Below are positions 38,874-45,982 of a DNA stretch of 51,413 nucleotides, one piece after another; position 1 is the first letter of the stretch, and each line of letters opens with the position of its first letter. This DNA is from Acidimicrobiia bacterium (GTDB lineage Bacteria > Actinomycetota > Acidimicrobiia > Spongiisociales > ZC4RG35). The stretch covers positions 1 through 51,413 of the forward strand of contig JAICGW010000004.1 in assembly GCA_025922945.1 (NCBI GenBank), in the 5' to 3' direction. Below the pieces are notes generated by a model, which saw only the letters and a list, made by a program, of their open reading frames with translations, was not told the origin of the DNA and did no database searches. Made by a program: the position numbers and the translations under genes.

Positions 38874-39662
38874 ATGGAGCGGGTGATCAAGTCGGCGTAT
38901 CTGCGGGTCTATCTACCCGAGGATCGAATCAGAGCATGGGATCGACATCCCGATCCGAGTCCTGCGCGCACGCGTCGTTGGGAGCCGTACGGATTCATCG
39001 GCGAGTCCATGATCGAGGATGCGTGGATCACCGAATGGCGCGGAGGTCGGTTCGTGTGCCCGCGCCGCCCGCAGCTTCGAATGTTGGAAGGTGTGCTTGC
39101 CTTATACAACGCGTTCGAGGGAATGGGCCGATCGACAATCATTCCGGAGGAAGTCGCTCGCCAGGCCGATCGAGAGCTGCGAAAGCTCCGGGCTTCTGAG
39201 CCCGACATGAAGTCGCATATTCTCACGTCGGCCTGGCATGTGCCATTGCGCTGGTTTATCCCCTTTACCCCCGAGCAACGAATTTACGAACAGATCGAGA
39301 AAGACGATGGTCGGATGCATGGATCGATTCGCTATCGCGGCGCGTTGGGCCCGGCGATCGAGCGCGTGAATCATGCGGCCACAATCCTCACCAAGGCTCA
39401 ATTGCCTGAGACCTTGATTGTCGAACTGGGTCACCTGGCATCGTGGCTGGGGGAGTTTCCCGCCGACTCGATGCTGGAGCTCGACTATGGAACCGTCGCC
39501 GACCTCTTCGAGAGTGCGGATCTCGCCCTCGATGAATCGGCGACCGAGGTTTGGGCTTCGATCGACGCTCTTGCCTCCGGAAATCCGGACGAGGCTGGTC
39601 TCCACTACACCAACCTGATGGGCCGCTGGTCGGCCGCCTTCGCGGTCGCCTTCTCGTCCTAG
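38874..39662 (+). CDS. Conserved-looking protein of unknown function
   Basis: I do not recognise this 262-residue soluble protein. It begins MERVIKSAYLRVYLPEDRIRAW, has an Arg/Trp-rich first third (RRWEPYGFIGES, WITEWRGGRFVCPRRPQLRML), and a helical second half with no signal peptide or membrane segment. Start choice is open: ATG 38874, or GTG 38883, which lies 7 nt after a TAGGAT box (38870-38875) and could be leaderless. It is divergent from E1 and 24 nt before the acyl-CoA dehydrogenase gene. Confidence 0.65.
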   Translation: MERVIKSAYLRVYLPEDRIRAWDRHPDPSPARTRRWEPYGFIGESMIEDAWITEWRGGRFVCPRRPQLRMLEGVLALYNAFEGMGRSTIIPEEVARQADRELRKLRASEPDMKSHILTSAWHVPLRWFIPFTPEQRIYEQIEKDDGRMHGSIRYRGALGPAIERVNHAATILTKAQLPETLIVELGHLASWLGEFPADSMLELDYGTVADLFESADLALDESATEVWASIDALASGNPDEAGLHYTNLMGRWSAAFAVAFSS

Positions 39663-39686
39663 CCGGACCCGTAAACTTCGGGTTCG

Positions 39687-40853
39687 ATGTCCCAGGACTT
39701 CCTTGATCTCGACGCACTCCTCAGCGACGAGGAGAAGCTCCTCCGCCAGACAGTCCGTCAGTTCACCGAGGAGAGGATTCTGCCCGAGGTGGCGGAGTGG
39801 TGGGAGCAGGGCACCTTTCCCCACGAGATCGCCCGCGACATGGGCAAGCTGGGACTGCTGGGGATGCATCTTGAGGGATATGGATGTGCGGGAACCAGTG
39901 CCACTGCTTACGGCCTCGCCTGTCTCGAACTGGAAGCGGGCGATTCGGGAACGCGGAGCTTCGTTTCGGTGCAGGGCTCTCTGGCGATGTTTCCAATTTG
40001 GAAGTTCGGGTCGGAAGAGCAAAAGCAGGATTGGCTGCCGCGGATGGCTGCTGGAGAGGTCATCGGCTGCTTCGGCCTGACCGAACCTGACTCCGGCTCC
40101 GACCCGTCCTCCATGCGAACGACGGCACGCAGAGATGGATCTGACTGGATCTTGGACGGGACCAAGATGTGGATCACCAACGGCAATGTCGCCGACCTCG
40201 CCATCATCTGGGCTCGTACCGAAGGGGGCATCAGGGGTTTCATCGTTCCCACCGATTCCCCTGGATTCACCGCTAACGAGATTCACCACAAGGCGTCGCT
40301 GCGGGCGTCGATCACCTCCGAGTTGGTGCTCGAGGGTGTCCGAGTCCCGGATGAATTCGCCTTGCCGGGCGTTTCTTCGATGCGGGGACCACTCTCCTGT
40401 CTCAGCGAAGCTCGATTCGGGATCCTCTTCGGAGTGATGGGAGCGGCGCGGGCCTGTTACGAAGCCTCGCTCACCTATGCGAAGGAGCGCGAGCAGTTTG
40501 GTGCACCCATCGCCTCTTTCCAGCTCACTCAGCAAAAGCTGGTCGACATGATGGTGATCGTGAACCGAGGCACGTTGCTCGCAATGCACTTAGGACGCAT
40601 GAAGGACGATGGACGGTTGAGTCCGGAGCAGGTCAGCTTCGGCAAGCTCGACAACGTTCGCAACGCCCTTGAGGTGGCCCGCTCCGCCCGCTCAGTTCTC
40701 GGAGCTAACGGGATCACGCTCGAGTATCCCGTGATTCGGCACATGACCAACCTGGAAACGGTGTACACCTACGAGGGAACGAACGAGATCCACACGCTCA
40801 TCCTCGGCCAGGCGATCACGGGCATTCCCGCGTTCAAACCACCCTCGACCTAG
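39687..40853 (+). CDS. Glutaryl-CoA dehydrogenase-type acyl-CoA dehydrogenase
   Basis: FAD enzyme of 388 residues. The blocks LGLLGMHLEGYGCAGTSATAYG, DSGTRSFVSVQGSLAMFPI, CFGLTEPDSGSDPSSM, SEARFGILFGVMGAARACYE and the ending TYEGTNEIHTLILGQAITG are those of glutaryl-CoA dehydrogenase, with the catalytic Glu in YEGTNEIH. This enzyme oxidises and decarboxylates glutaryl-CoA to crotonyl-CoA in lysine/tryptophan or aromatic breakdown. Its neighbours do not confirm the pathway, so another short-chain acyl-CoA substrate is possible. A TAAACT box (39672-39677) lies 9 nt before the ATG. Confidence 0.85.
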   Translation: MSQDFLDLDALLSDEEKLLRQTVRQFTEERILPEVAEWWEQGTFPHEIARDMGKLGLLGMHLEGYGCAGTSATAYGLACLELEAGDSGTRSFVSVQGSLAMFPIWKFGSEEQKQDWLPRMAAGEVIGCFGLTEPDSGSDPSSMRTTARRDGSDWILDGTKMWITNGNVADLAIIWARTEGGIRGFIVPTDSPGFTANEIHHKASLRASITSELVLEGVRVPDEFALPGVSSMRGPLSCLSEARFGILFGVMGAARACYEASLTYAKEREQFGAPIASFQLTQQKLVDMMVIVNRGTLLAMHLGRMKDDGRLSPEQVSFGKLDNVRNALEVARSARSVLGANGITLEYPVIRHMTNLETVYTYEGTNEIHTLILGQAITGIPAFKPPST

Positions 40854-40860
40854 TTCGCCG

Positions 40861-40957
40861 TTTCCTCCCCCAGCGAGCGCCGCGAGTTGCTTTGTTTCCT
40901 CCCCCCGCGAGCGCAGCGAGTGTTGGGGGAGGTGTCGCCGAAGGCGACGGAGGGGGC
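40861..40957 (+). repeat. Left hairpin repeats of second nuclease unit (partial copy plus 63-bp copy)
   Basis: A truncated copy (40861-40890, TTTCCTCCCCCAGCGAGCGC start) followed by a full 63-bp copy at 40895-40957. The full copy folds into two hairpins: CCTCCCCC/GGGGGAGG enclosing a GCGAGCGCAGCGAG core, then GTCGCC-GAA-GGCGAC. It matches the copy at 41436-41498 in 62 of 63 positions and has the same orientation. Confidence 0.85.
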
Positions 40958-40961
40958 AAGG

Positions 40962-41330
40962 TCAGCGCGGACGCCGCCCCTGCTTTAGTTCCTCAACCCA
41001 GTAGCGAATCGTGCCATAGACGGCGACCAGATCCTGAGCAACGAAGTGATTGGTCAAACGAAGCATCGGAAAACCGCTCGCTTCGATAAACGCCGATCGT
41101 TCTGTCTCGTCTCGCCAGGCATGAGTGGGATCATCGATCTCAATCACCAATCGAGGATGAAAGGCACAGAAATCGACGATCCAGGGTCCAAATGGAACTT
41201 GACGTCTGAACCTGGCTCCGCATTGACCATTCTTCAAGATCTGCCAGACCCTCGCCTCGGACACGGTCATTTCCAGCCGAAGACTGCGGGCGCGCTCGCC
41301 CGCCAATGGAGTGTGTCGTGGTCGGGACAT
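40962..41330 (-). CDS. DUF559 (Vsr-like) endonuclease domain protein
   Basis: A 122-residue single-domain protein of the DUF559 family, related to Vsr/PD-(D/E)XK nucleases. The typical layout is present: RARSLRLEMTVSEARVWQIL, then FRRQVPFGPWIVDFCAFHPRLVIEID, where the Asp of VDF and the Glu-x-Asp of IEID correspond to the catalytic acids, then RDETERSAFIEASGFPMLRLTN. The usual GGQH after IEID reads DPTHAW here, keeping the His. ATG at 41330 gives the family start MSRPRHTP; a longer frame from 41366 is less likely. It is enclosed by hairpin repeats. Biochemical role is unproven for the family. Confidence 0.85.
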   Translation of the reverse strand: MSRPRHTPLAGERARSLRLEMTVSEARVWQILKNGQCGARFRRQVPFGPWIVDFCAFHPRLVIEIDDPTHAWRDETERSAFIEASGFPMLRLTNHFVAQDLVAVYGTIRYWVEELKQGRRPR

Positions 41331-41380
41331 CACGTTCACTATTTCGCTTGTACGGAGCCGAAACAAGACCTCCGATTCCC

Positions 41381-41498
41381 CCCTCCCCGGCTGCGCCGGT
41401 ACTCCCCCCTTCGGGGGGAGAAACCCGACGGGCGGTTTCCTCCCCCAGCGAGCGCAGCGAGTGTTGGGGGAGGTGTCGCCGAAGGCGACGGAGGGGGC
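41381..41498. repeat. Right hairpin repeats of second nuclease unit
   Basis: CCGGC-TGC-GCCGG (41387-41399) and CTCCCCCC-TTC-GGGGGGAG (41402-41420), the inverted relatives of the pair at 21045-21078, then a full 63-bp repeat (41436-41498) that is 62/63 identical to 40895-40957. Confidence 0.85.
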
Positions 41499-41522
41499 TT
41501 GGGTCCCAGCGAGCGCAGCGAT

Positions 41523-42647
41523 TTAGGCGAGGGCGCGGCGCAGCACGTCGTCGAAGAGGGCGGGCTCGGTCAGAAATGCGTCATGACCTTTGGCCGACGA
41601 GACCTTGGCCCACTCCACGGACACCCCCGCCGCCCGTAGCGCTTCCACCAACTGGCGTTGCTCTTCGGGGTAGAAGCACACGTCGGTGTCGATCGTCAGC
41701 ACATGCCACTGCTGGTCTCGACACACCGCCAACGCCTCCTCGTAGGTCGAGGCTCCGGTGTCGGTGAGCAAGTCGTAGTTGGACCAGGCATCGATGATCC
41801 GTAGGTAGCTGTTGGGATCAAAGCGGATAACCAGCTTCTCCCCCTGGTGCCAGAAGTAGCTCTCCACGGGATGAGTGACGTAGGGATGATCGATTACCTC
41901 TGAGCGAGCACGGGTCTTGATTGCATCGATCGAGACGAAGGCCTTGTGGCTGATGATTCGGGCTAGGGCCAGACCGCCCGCAGGGAATTCTCCGTCGTAG
42001 TAGTGACCACCGGCAAAGTTGGGATCGTTGAGGATCGCCAGTCTCTGCTCGAAGTTGAGCATCCGATGGAGGGTTGTCGCTCCCAGGCCACCGGCGAGAG
42101 CGATCACGCTTCGTACCCGGTCCGGGTAGCGAGCCGCCATCGACAGCGATAGCAGGGCGCCCACCGAAGCCCCCGCCGCGGCCCGCACGGTCCGGACTCC
42201 GAGATGGTCGAGCAACGGCAATTGTGAATCGACAATGTCGGCCAAATGAACCGGCGGAAAATCGGGACCGTAACGAGCCCCGGTCTCGTCATCGATCGAA
42301 GACGGTCCGGTCGTCCCGTAGCAACCACCCAGGTAATTGACGCAGAGCACGGCATAGCGATCGGTGTCGACTGCCATGCCAGGACCGACAAAGCCCTCCC
42401 ACCATCCGGTCTGATTCTCCTCGACCCAACGCTCAACACCTTCCACCGAGGCCGTGAACCCGGCAGCATGTTGACTTCCGGTTAAGGCATGAAACAGCAG
42501 GATCAGGTTGTCACCTGATGAATTGATCTCGCCGTAAAGCTCGTAGGCGAGACGAACCCGGGGCAGGAGGTCCCCACTCCGCATCTTGAATGCGGAGTAG
42601 TCGAAGAAGTTGGTCTCAGCCTTCGCTCCCGACCCCTGGTAGGTCAT
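41523..42647 (-). CDS. metX: Homoserine O-acyltransferase (MetX family)
   Basis: Alpha/beta-hydrolase-fold enzyme that acylates homoserine for methionine synthesis. The 374 residues include FHALTGSQHAAG, GWWEGFVGPGMAVDTDRYAVLCVNYLGGCYGTTGPSS, and the triad: Ser in AGASVGAL near residue 160, Asp in TIDTDVCFYPEEQ, and His in KGHDAFL. Most MetX enzymes have GGSMGGM at the nucleophile elbow; here it is GASVGAL, a noticeable departure. Acetyl versus succinyl use cannot be decided. No metY/metB/metZ is next to it. ATG 42647 is the start; the 90 bp before it contain nothing I can identify. Confidence 0.92.
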   Translation of the reverse strand: MTYQGSGAKAETNFFDYSAFKMRSGDLLPRVRLAYELYGEINSSGDNLILLFHALTGSQHAAGFTASVEGVERWVEENQTGWWEGFVGPGMAVDTDRYAVLCVNYLGGCYGTTGPSSIDDETGARYGPDFPPVHLADIVDSQLPLLDHLGVRTVRAAAGASVGALLSLSMAARYPDRVRSVIALAGGLGATTLHRMLNFEQRLAILNDPNFAGGHYYDGEFPAGGLALARIISHKAFVSIDAIKTRARSEVIDHPYVTHPVESYFWHQGEKLVIRFDPNSYLRIIDAWSNYDLLTDTGASTYEEALAVCRDQQWHVLTIDTDVCFYPEEQRQLVEALRAAGVSVEWAKVSSAKGHDAFLTEPALFDDVLRRALA

Positions 42648-42737
42648 CGCATCAACTCAACGCCTGTAAAGCCTGATCGGTCTGATAGTCCGGCACGGCC
42701 CGGGGGCGTTGGTTCCGGGGGCCGGTTGCTACCGCAG

Positions 42738-43703
42738 TTACGCTCGAACCTCCTGGCGCATAAAGGCGACGTAGGCAACCGCGAAGAGCGCCGCCGTCAA
42801 CGCGAGAAGCCCGACCACCTGAGGCCACACCACCGAGAGGCTTTGGGGTAGTGAGAGGTTGGACACGATCGCCCGGTCGACCTGCTGCGCCGTCAAGAGA
42901 CCGGTAGCCCTTTCGGTGGGATCGAGGAGAACGGTCGAGGTCTCGCTGTAGAGGGTGTAGGGCGACAAACGGGATAACAGCAACTCGGCCCTGATGCTCG
43001 CTACTTGATCGTCCGGGTTGGCTAAAACCGAGGCGGCAGCCCGAAAAATGAAGCTTCCGAAAAGGGTCAGAACAAGCCAAAAGCCCACCGCGATCATCGC
43101 TGAGGTGGCAGCCCGGGGGACCAGAATCGATGTCAGGGTGGCGAGGGCCTGCCAAAAACCAACGTAGATGATGGCCACCAGCAGCCAGACCAGGAGTCGA
43201 ACAACCTCGGTCGGCTCTGGAAATAGCCCCAGGCGGAAAATCCCGATGCCGGAAACGAAGACCGTGAGCGCCGTCAGCATCAACGCCACTACCGCCAGCC
43301 CTCCCACGAACTTCCCGAGGATGACCTCGTCGCGATGAATCGGTTGGGCGAGAAGTCGGGGCAGGGTCCCCTGCGAGCGCTCGCCGCTGATGGCGTCGAA
43401 TCCGAACATGATGCCGAGGAGCGGCGCCAGGAACCCGATGAATACCACGAGAGGGAATGGCACCGGGTCGGTGGTAACAGTGAAGAGCTTCAAGAAGAGG
43501 GCCGGCACTCCCGTAGCATCCACCGCCACCGACCGGATGCCGCCCGAAGCAGCAAACACCGCGCCCGCGGCCGCCACCGCCAGCACCGCGGTGAGGACGA
43601 GGAAGCGCCCCGAGAGGAGGTGATCGGCGAACTCCTTCCGGGCCACCACCCGCCAGCCGCTTCCGAATCCCTCGTTGGTGCGTACTGCAGTTGCCTCAGT
43701 CAC
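42738..43703 (-). CDS. ABC-2 type transporter permease
   Basis: A 321-residue permease with six hydrophobic segments (about 32-55, 78-98, 126-148, 160-180, 190-215, 295-315) and the cytosolic motif GFDAISGERSQGTLPRLLAQPIHRDEVILGKFVGG typical of ABC-2 permeases of the NosY/CcmB-like kind. A large extracytoplasmic loop lies between the last helices. GTG at 43703 overlaps the ATPase gene by 8 nt; an upstream ATG inside the ATPase gene is less likely. It forms a transporter with the ATPase and the NEW3 protein encoded upstream. Confidence 0.87.
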   Translation of the reverse strand: MTEATAVRTNEGFGSGWRVVARKEFADHLLSGRFLVLTAVLAVAAAGAVFAASGGIRSVAVDATGVPALFLKLFTVTTDPVPFPLVVFIGFLAPLLGIMFGFDAISGERSQGTLPRLLAQPIHRDEVILGKFVGGLAVVALMLTALTVFVSGIGIFRLGLFPEPTEVVRLLVWLLVAIIYVGFWQALATLTSILVPRAATSAMIAVGFWLVLTLFGSFIFRAAASVLANPDDQVASIRAELLLSRLSPYTLYSETSTVLLDPTERATGLLTAQQVDRAIVSNLSLPQSLSVVWPQVVGLLALTAALFAVAYVAFMRQEVRA

Positions 43704-44658
43704 GACCCTGATCATCCATGTGGAAGTAGCGCCGGTAGACCTCGTCGAGGTCATCTGACGTTCGGCGGATGCCGTCTAGTTGCACGCCGCCATTGACTAG
43801 GGCGGACACCAGTTTGTTGGTCGAGCCCCGGTCGATCCGTGCGACGTAATTCCCGCGAATCCGTGCGGGCTCGAGCTTCTTCACGAATCCTGCCTGCCCG
43901 AGCGCCGACCGAACCTTGTCATCGGTAGAAGAGGTATTGAACTCGACCTCCTCGGGACCGCCCCCACGGGAGGCGAGCTCGGCAGGCGCTCCTTGGGCAA
44001 CAACCTTGCCCCGGACGAAGATCGCGACTCGGTCGCAAACCGCCTGCACCTGATGAAGAAGATGGCTCGAGAGCAACACTGTGACTCCCCGCTCCTCGGC
44101 GAGCCGCCGGATCATGGTCAGGATTTCGGCAACGCCCTCGGGATCGATGGCCGTCGTGGGCTCGTCGAGGATGAGGATGTCGGGATCCTTCAACAAGGCG
44201 TCGGCGATACCGAGTCGCTGCTTCATGCCTCGGGAGTAGGTGCCCGCTTTCTGGTCACGAGCCTCGGCCAGGCCCACCTCGTCGAGCAACTCGTTGATCC
44301 GTACGTCACCATTTCCCAGCCTGTTGAGTTGGGCGGTGAAGGAGAGGTTTTCCCAGCCGGTCATACCGTCGTAGAAGCCCACCGCATCGGGCAGGTACCC
44401 AACTCGGCGCTTGACCGTGAGCGGGTGACGGGAGGGATCGAGACCGAGAACCTCGATGGAGCCGGCAGTTGGTTCGATCAGGCCGAGAAGCATCAGGATC
44501 GTGGTCGTCTTCCCGGCACCGTTCGGCCCCAACAGACCAAAGATCTCTCCGGCTTTGAGCTTGAGCTCGAGGTTGTCGACCACTCGAGCTTCGCCGTAAT
44601 CCTTCGTCAAATGGTGTGTGACGACGGTCGTGGCGGCACCCGCCTTGACGTGGGCCAA
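43696..44658 (-). CDS. ABC-2 transporter ATP-binding protein
   Basis: A 320-residue ATPase: Walker A GLLGPNGAGKTTT near residue 44, Q-loop GYLPDAVGFYDGMTGWENL, signature YSRGMKQRLGIADAL, Walker B ILILDEPTTAIDPEG and switch His in LLSSHLLHQV. The extra C-terminal 90 residues are usual for this subfamily. The start is TTG at 44658, supported by GGAGGT at 44663-44668, which lies across the end of the NEW3 gene. Substrate unknown. Confidence 0.9.
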   Translation of the reverse strand: MAHVKAGAATTVVTHHLTKDYGEARVVDNLELKLKAGEIFGLLGPNGAGKTTTILMLLGLIEPTAGSIEVLGLDPSRHPLTVKRRVGYLPDAVGFYDGMTGWENLSFTAQLNRLGNGDVRINELLDEVGLAEARDQKAGTYSRGMKQRLGIADALLKDPDILILDEPTTAIDPEGVAEILTMIRRLAEERGVTVLLSSHLLHQVQAVCDRVAIFVRGKVVAQGAPAELASRGGGPEEVEFNTSSTDDKVRSALGQAGFVKKLEPARIRGNYVARIDRGSTNKLVSALVNGGVQLDGIRRTSDDLDEVYRRYFHMDDQGRD

Positions 44659-44660
44659 AG

Positions 44661-45821
44661 CTACCTCCGACCGAAGCGCCGAAACACCCAGGCAAGCGCG
44701 GCCAGAGTCAAGAGGATCAACCCGATTCCCACCAGCCCACCAAAGGCAGAGGGACTCACGGTGCTCCGCACATCCATCGAAGCGTCGGCCTGATCGGTGT
44801 TGGCGCGGAAAGTTATCGAGTAGTCACCGGCTATAGCCTCGGTGGAGGGAGTAATCGTGGCAGTCACCTGAGCGAAGTCACCCGCCGGAACGGTCGTGAT
44901 GCTCTCGGTGTCGAATGTCACCTCCCAGCCGGCCGGAGGAGTGGCGGTTAGGGCCACGTTGGCGAGGTCGCCGGAGCCTGTGTTGAGGATCACCAGCGGG
45001 AACTGGGTCGGGCTACCGGCGGTGACGTCGGCGTTGAGCCTCTGATCGGGAGTCGTTAGCTCCATCGAAAAGCTGCCCGTGATTTCGACTTGTAGGGCGG
45101 CCTCGGAATCGACCCCGCCACCGCGGGCAGTCACTCGAAGGTCGTAAAGCCCCGCCTCCACCGTGCTCGGGGGCGTGGCGGTCACGGTGACGCGGCCGGT
45201 GGATCCGCTTTCGACCGTAATTGAGGAAGCCTGGGAGGCAGCTTGCGGCCTGGCATCGACAGTCCAACCGATGGGTCCTTCGGCGGCGAGCTCGAGCTGA
45301 ACCTCTGAGGCAGTGTCGTTCCTGACGTCAACGTTGAATGTGAAAGTCGAGCTGGCCGGACCGCGCAGGCCGGGGAATTCTGGCGTGAGGGTTACCGAGC
45401 CGCCGGCTCCTCCTTGTACGGTCACGGTGACCGGAAGCGAGGCTGTGGCCCCACCGCCGCTGGCAGTGATAGTCATTGGATAATCGCCGTCGGCGGTGCC
45501 GCTGGGGACGATCACGTCGAGGCGAAGCTCGGGCGCGAGCTCGGGACCAACCGTGACCTGGTTGATAACAAAGCCAGCACCGCGGAAGGTGGCGATCCAG
45601 TCCTCGGGCACGCCATCGACGGCCAGATTCACTGCCGCCGTCGAGTCAGCCGAAAGTGCGAGATCGAAGCCGGCTGTATCACCCGGTTCGACGGTGAGCC
45701 CCGGGTAAGGGGTGCTGAGCGAAAAGCTTGTGGTCTGAGCTGCGGCAGGGCTCGATACTGCAACCAAGAGCAGGCCAGCCAATACAACTCGGGCCGGCGC
45801 GACTAAAACCAACTTTCGCAT
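44661..45821 (-). CDS. Secreted, C-terminally anchored NEW3-domain protein
   Basis: A 386-residue exported protein: signal peptide to AAAQ (about residue 29), then three Ig-like repeats of about 105 residues (GLTVEPGDTAGFDLAL; GLRGPASSTFTFNVDV; NADVTAGSPTQFPLVILNTG), the last being a NEW3 domain with LANVALTATPPAGWEVTF, and a final transmembrane helix (FGGLVGIGLILLTLAALAWVF) with a basic tail. NEW3 proteins next to ABC-2 genes are thought to be accessory or substrate-binding parts. A clear GGAGG lies before the ATG. First gene of the NEW3-ATPase-permease operon. Confidence 0.85.
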   Translation of the reverse strand: MRKLVLVAPARVVLAGLLLVAVSSPAAAQTTSFSLSTPYPGLTVEPGDTAGFDLALSADSTAAVNLAVDGVPEDWIATFRGAGFVINQVTVGPELAPELRLDVIVPSGTADGDYPMTITASGGGATASLPVTVTVQGGAGGSVTLTPEFPGLRGPASSTFTFNVDVRNDTASEVQLELAAEGPIGWTVDARPQAASQASSITVESGSTGRVTVTATPPSTVEAGLYDLRVTARGGGVDSEAALQVEITGSFSMELTTPDQRLNADVTAGSPTQFPLVILNTGSGDLANVALTATPPAGWEVTFDTESITTVPAGDFAQVTATITPSTEAIAGDYSITFRANTDQADASMDVRSTVSPSAFGGLVGIGLILLTLAALAWVFRRFGRR

Positions 45822-45883
45822 CCTTTTGAATCCTCCAAATGAGCTGTCAGCGCGGCCGTCATGCGGCCGTGCGAGGTATCGAT

Positions 45884-45913
45884 GGTATACGAGGCCCCTA
45901 AAGGGGTCGTAAA
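45884..45913 (-). promoter_or_regulatory. Promoter of the NEW3-ABC operon with palindromic spacer
   Basis: On the minus strand TTTACG (45913-45908), an 18-bp spacer and TATACC (45889-45884). The spacer holds CCCCTTTAGGGG, a 4-bp-arm palindrome (45895-45906) that could be an operator for a MerR-like or repressor protein. The leader to the ATG at 45821 is about 57 nt. Confidence 0.4.
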
Positions 45914-45982
45914 CGTCGGGGTTTTCGGTGCGGTTCTCCCCGATTCGTAAGGTTCCAGGCCGGTTTTGCCGATGAAGCCCGA

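Larger units (their letters stand above)
40861..41521. mobile_element. Direct-repeat-bounded DUF559 nuclease unit
   Basis: About 660 bp between the convergent stops of the acyl-CoA dehydrogenase (40853) and metX (41523). It contains one nuclease gene flanked by 63-bp direct repeats (62/63 identical), a truncated third copy on the left, an extra hairpin pair on the right related to 21045-21078, and a short CAGCGAGCGCAGCGA fragment at 41507-41521. There is no transposase. Repeat near-identity suggests recent arrival or ongoing homogenisation. Confidence 0.55.

Noticed and set aside
39102-40589. Minus-strand 495-codon frame antisense to the acyl-CoA dehydrogenase
   Set aside because: It spans two plus-strand genes with good family motifs or starts; the translation is Arg/His/Gly-rich shadow sequence.
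40861-41521. CRISPR array from the repeated hairpin sequences
   Set aside because: Only two full copies and fragments occur, spaced about 540 bp apart around a gene, with no regular spacers.
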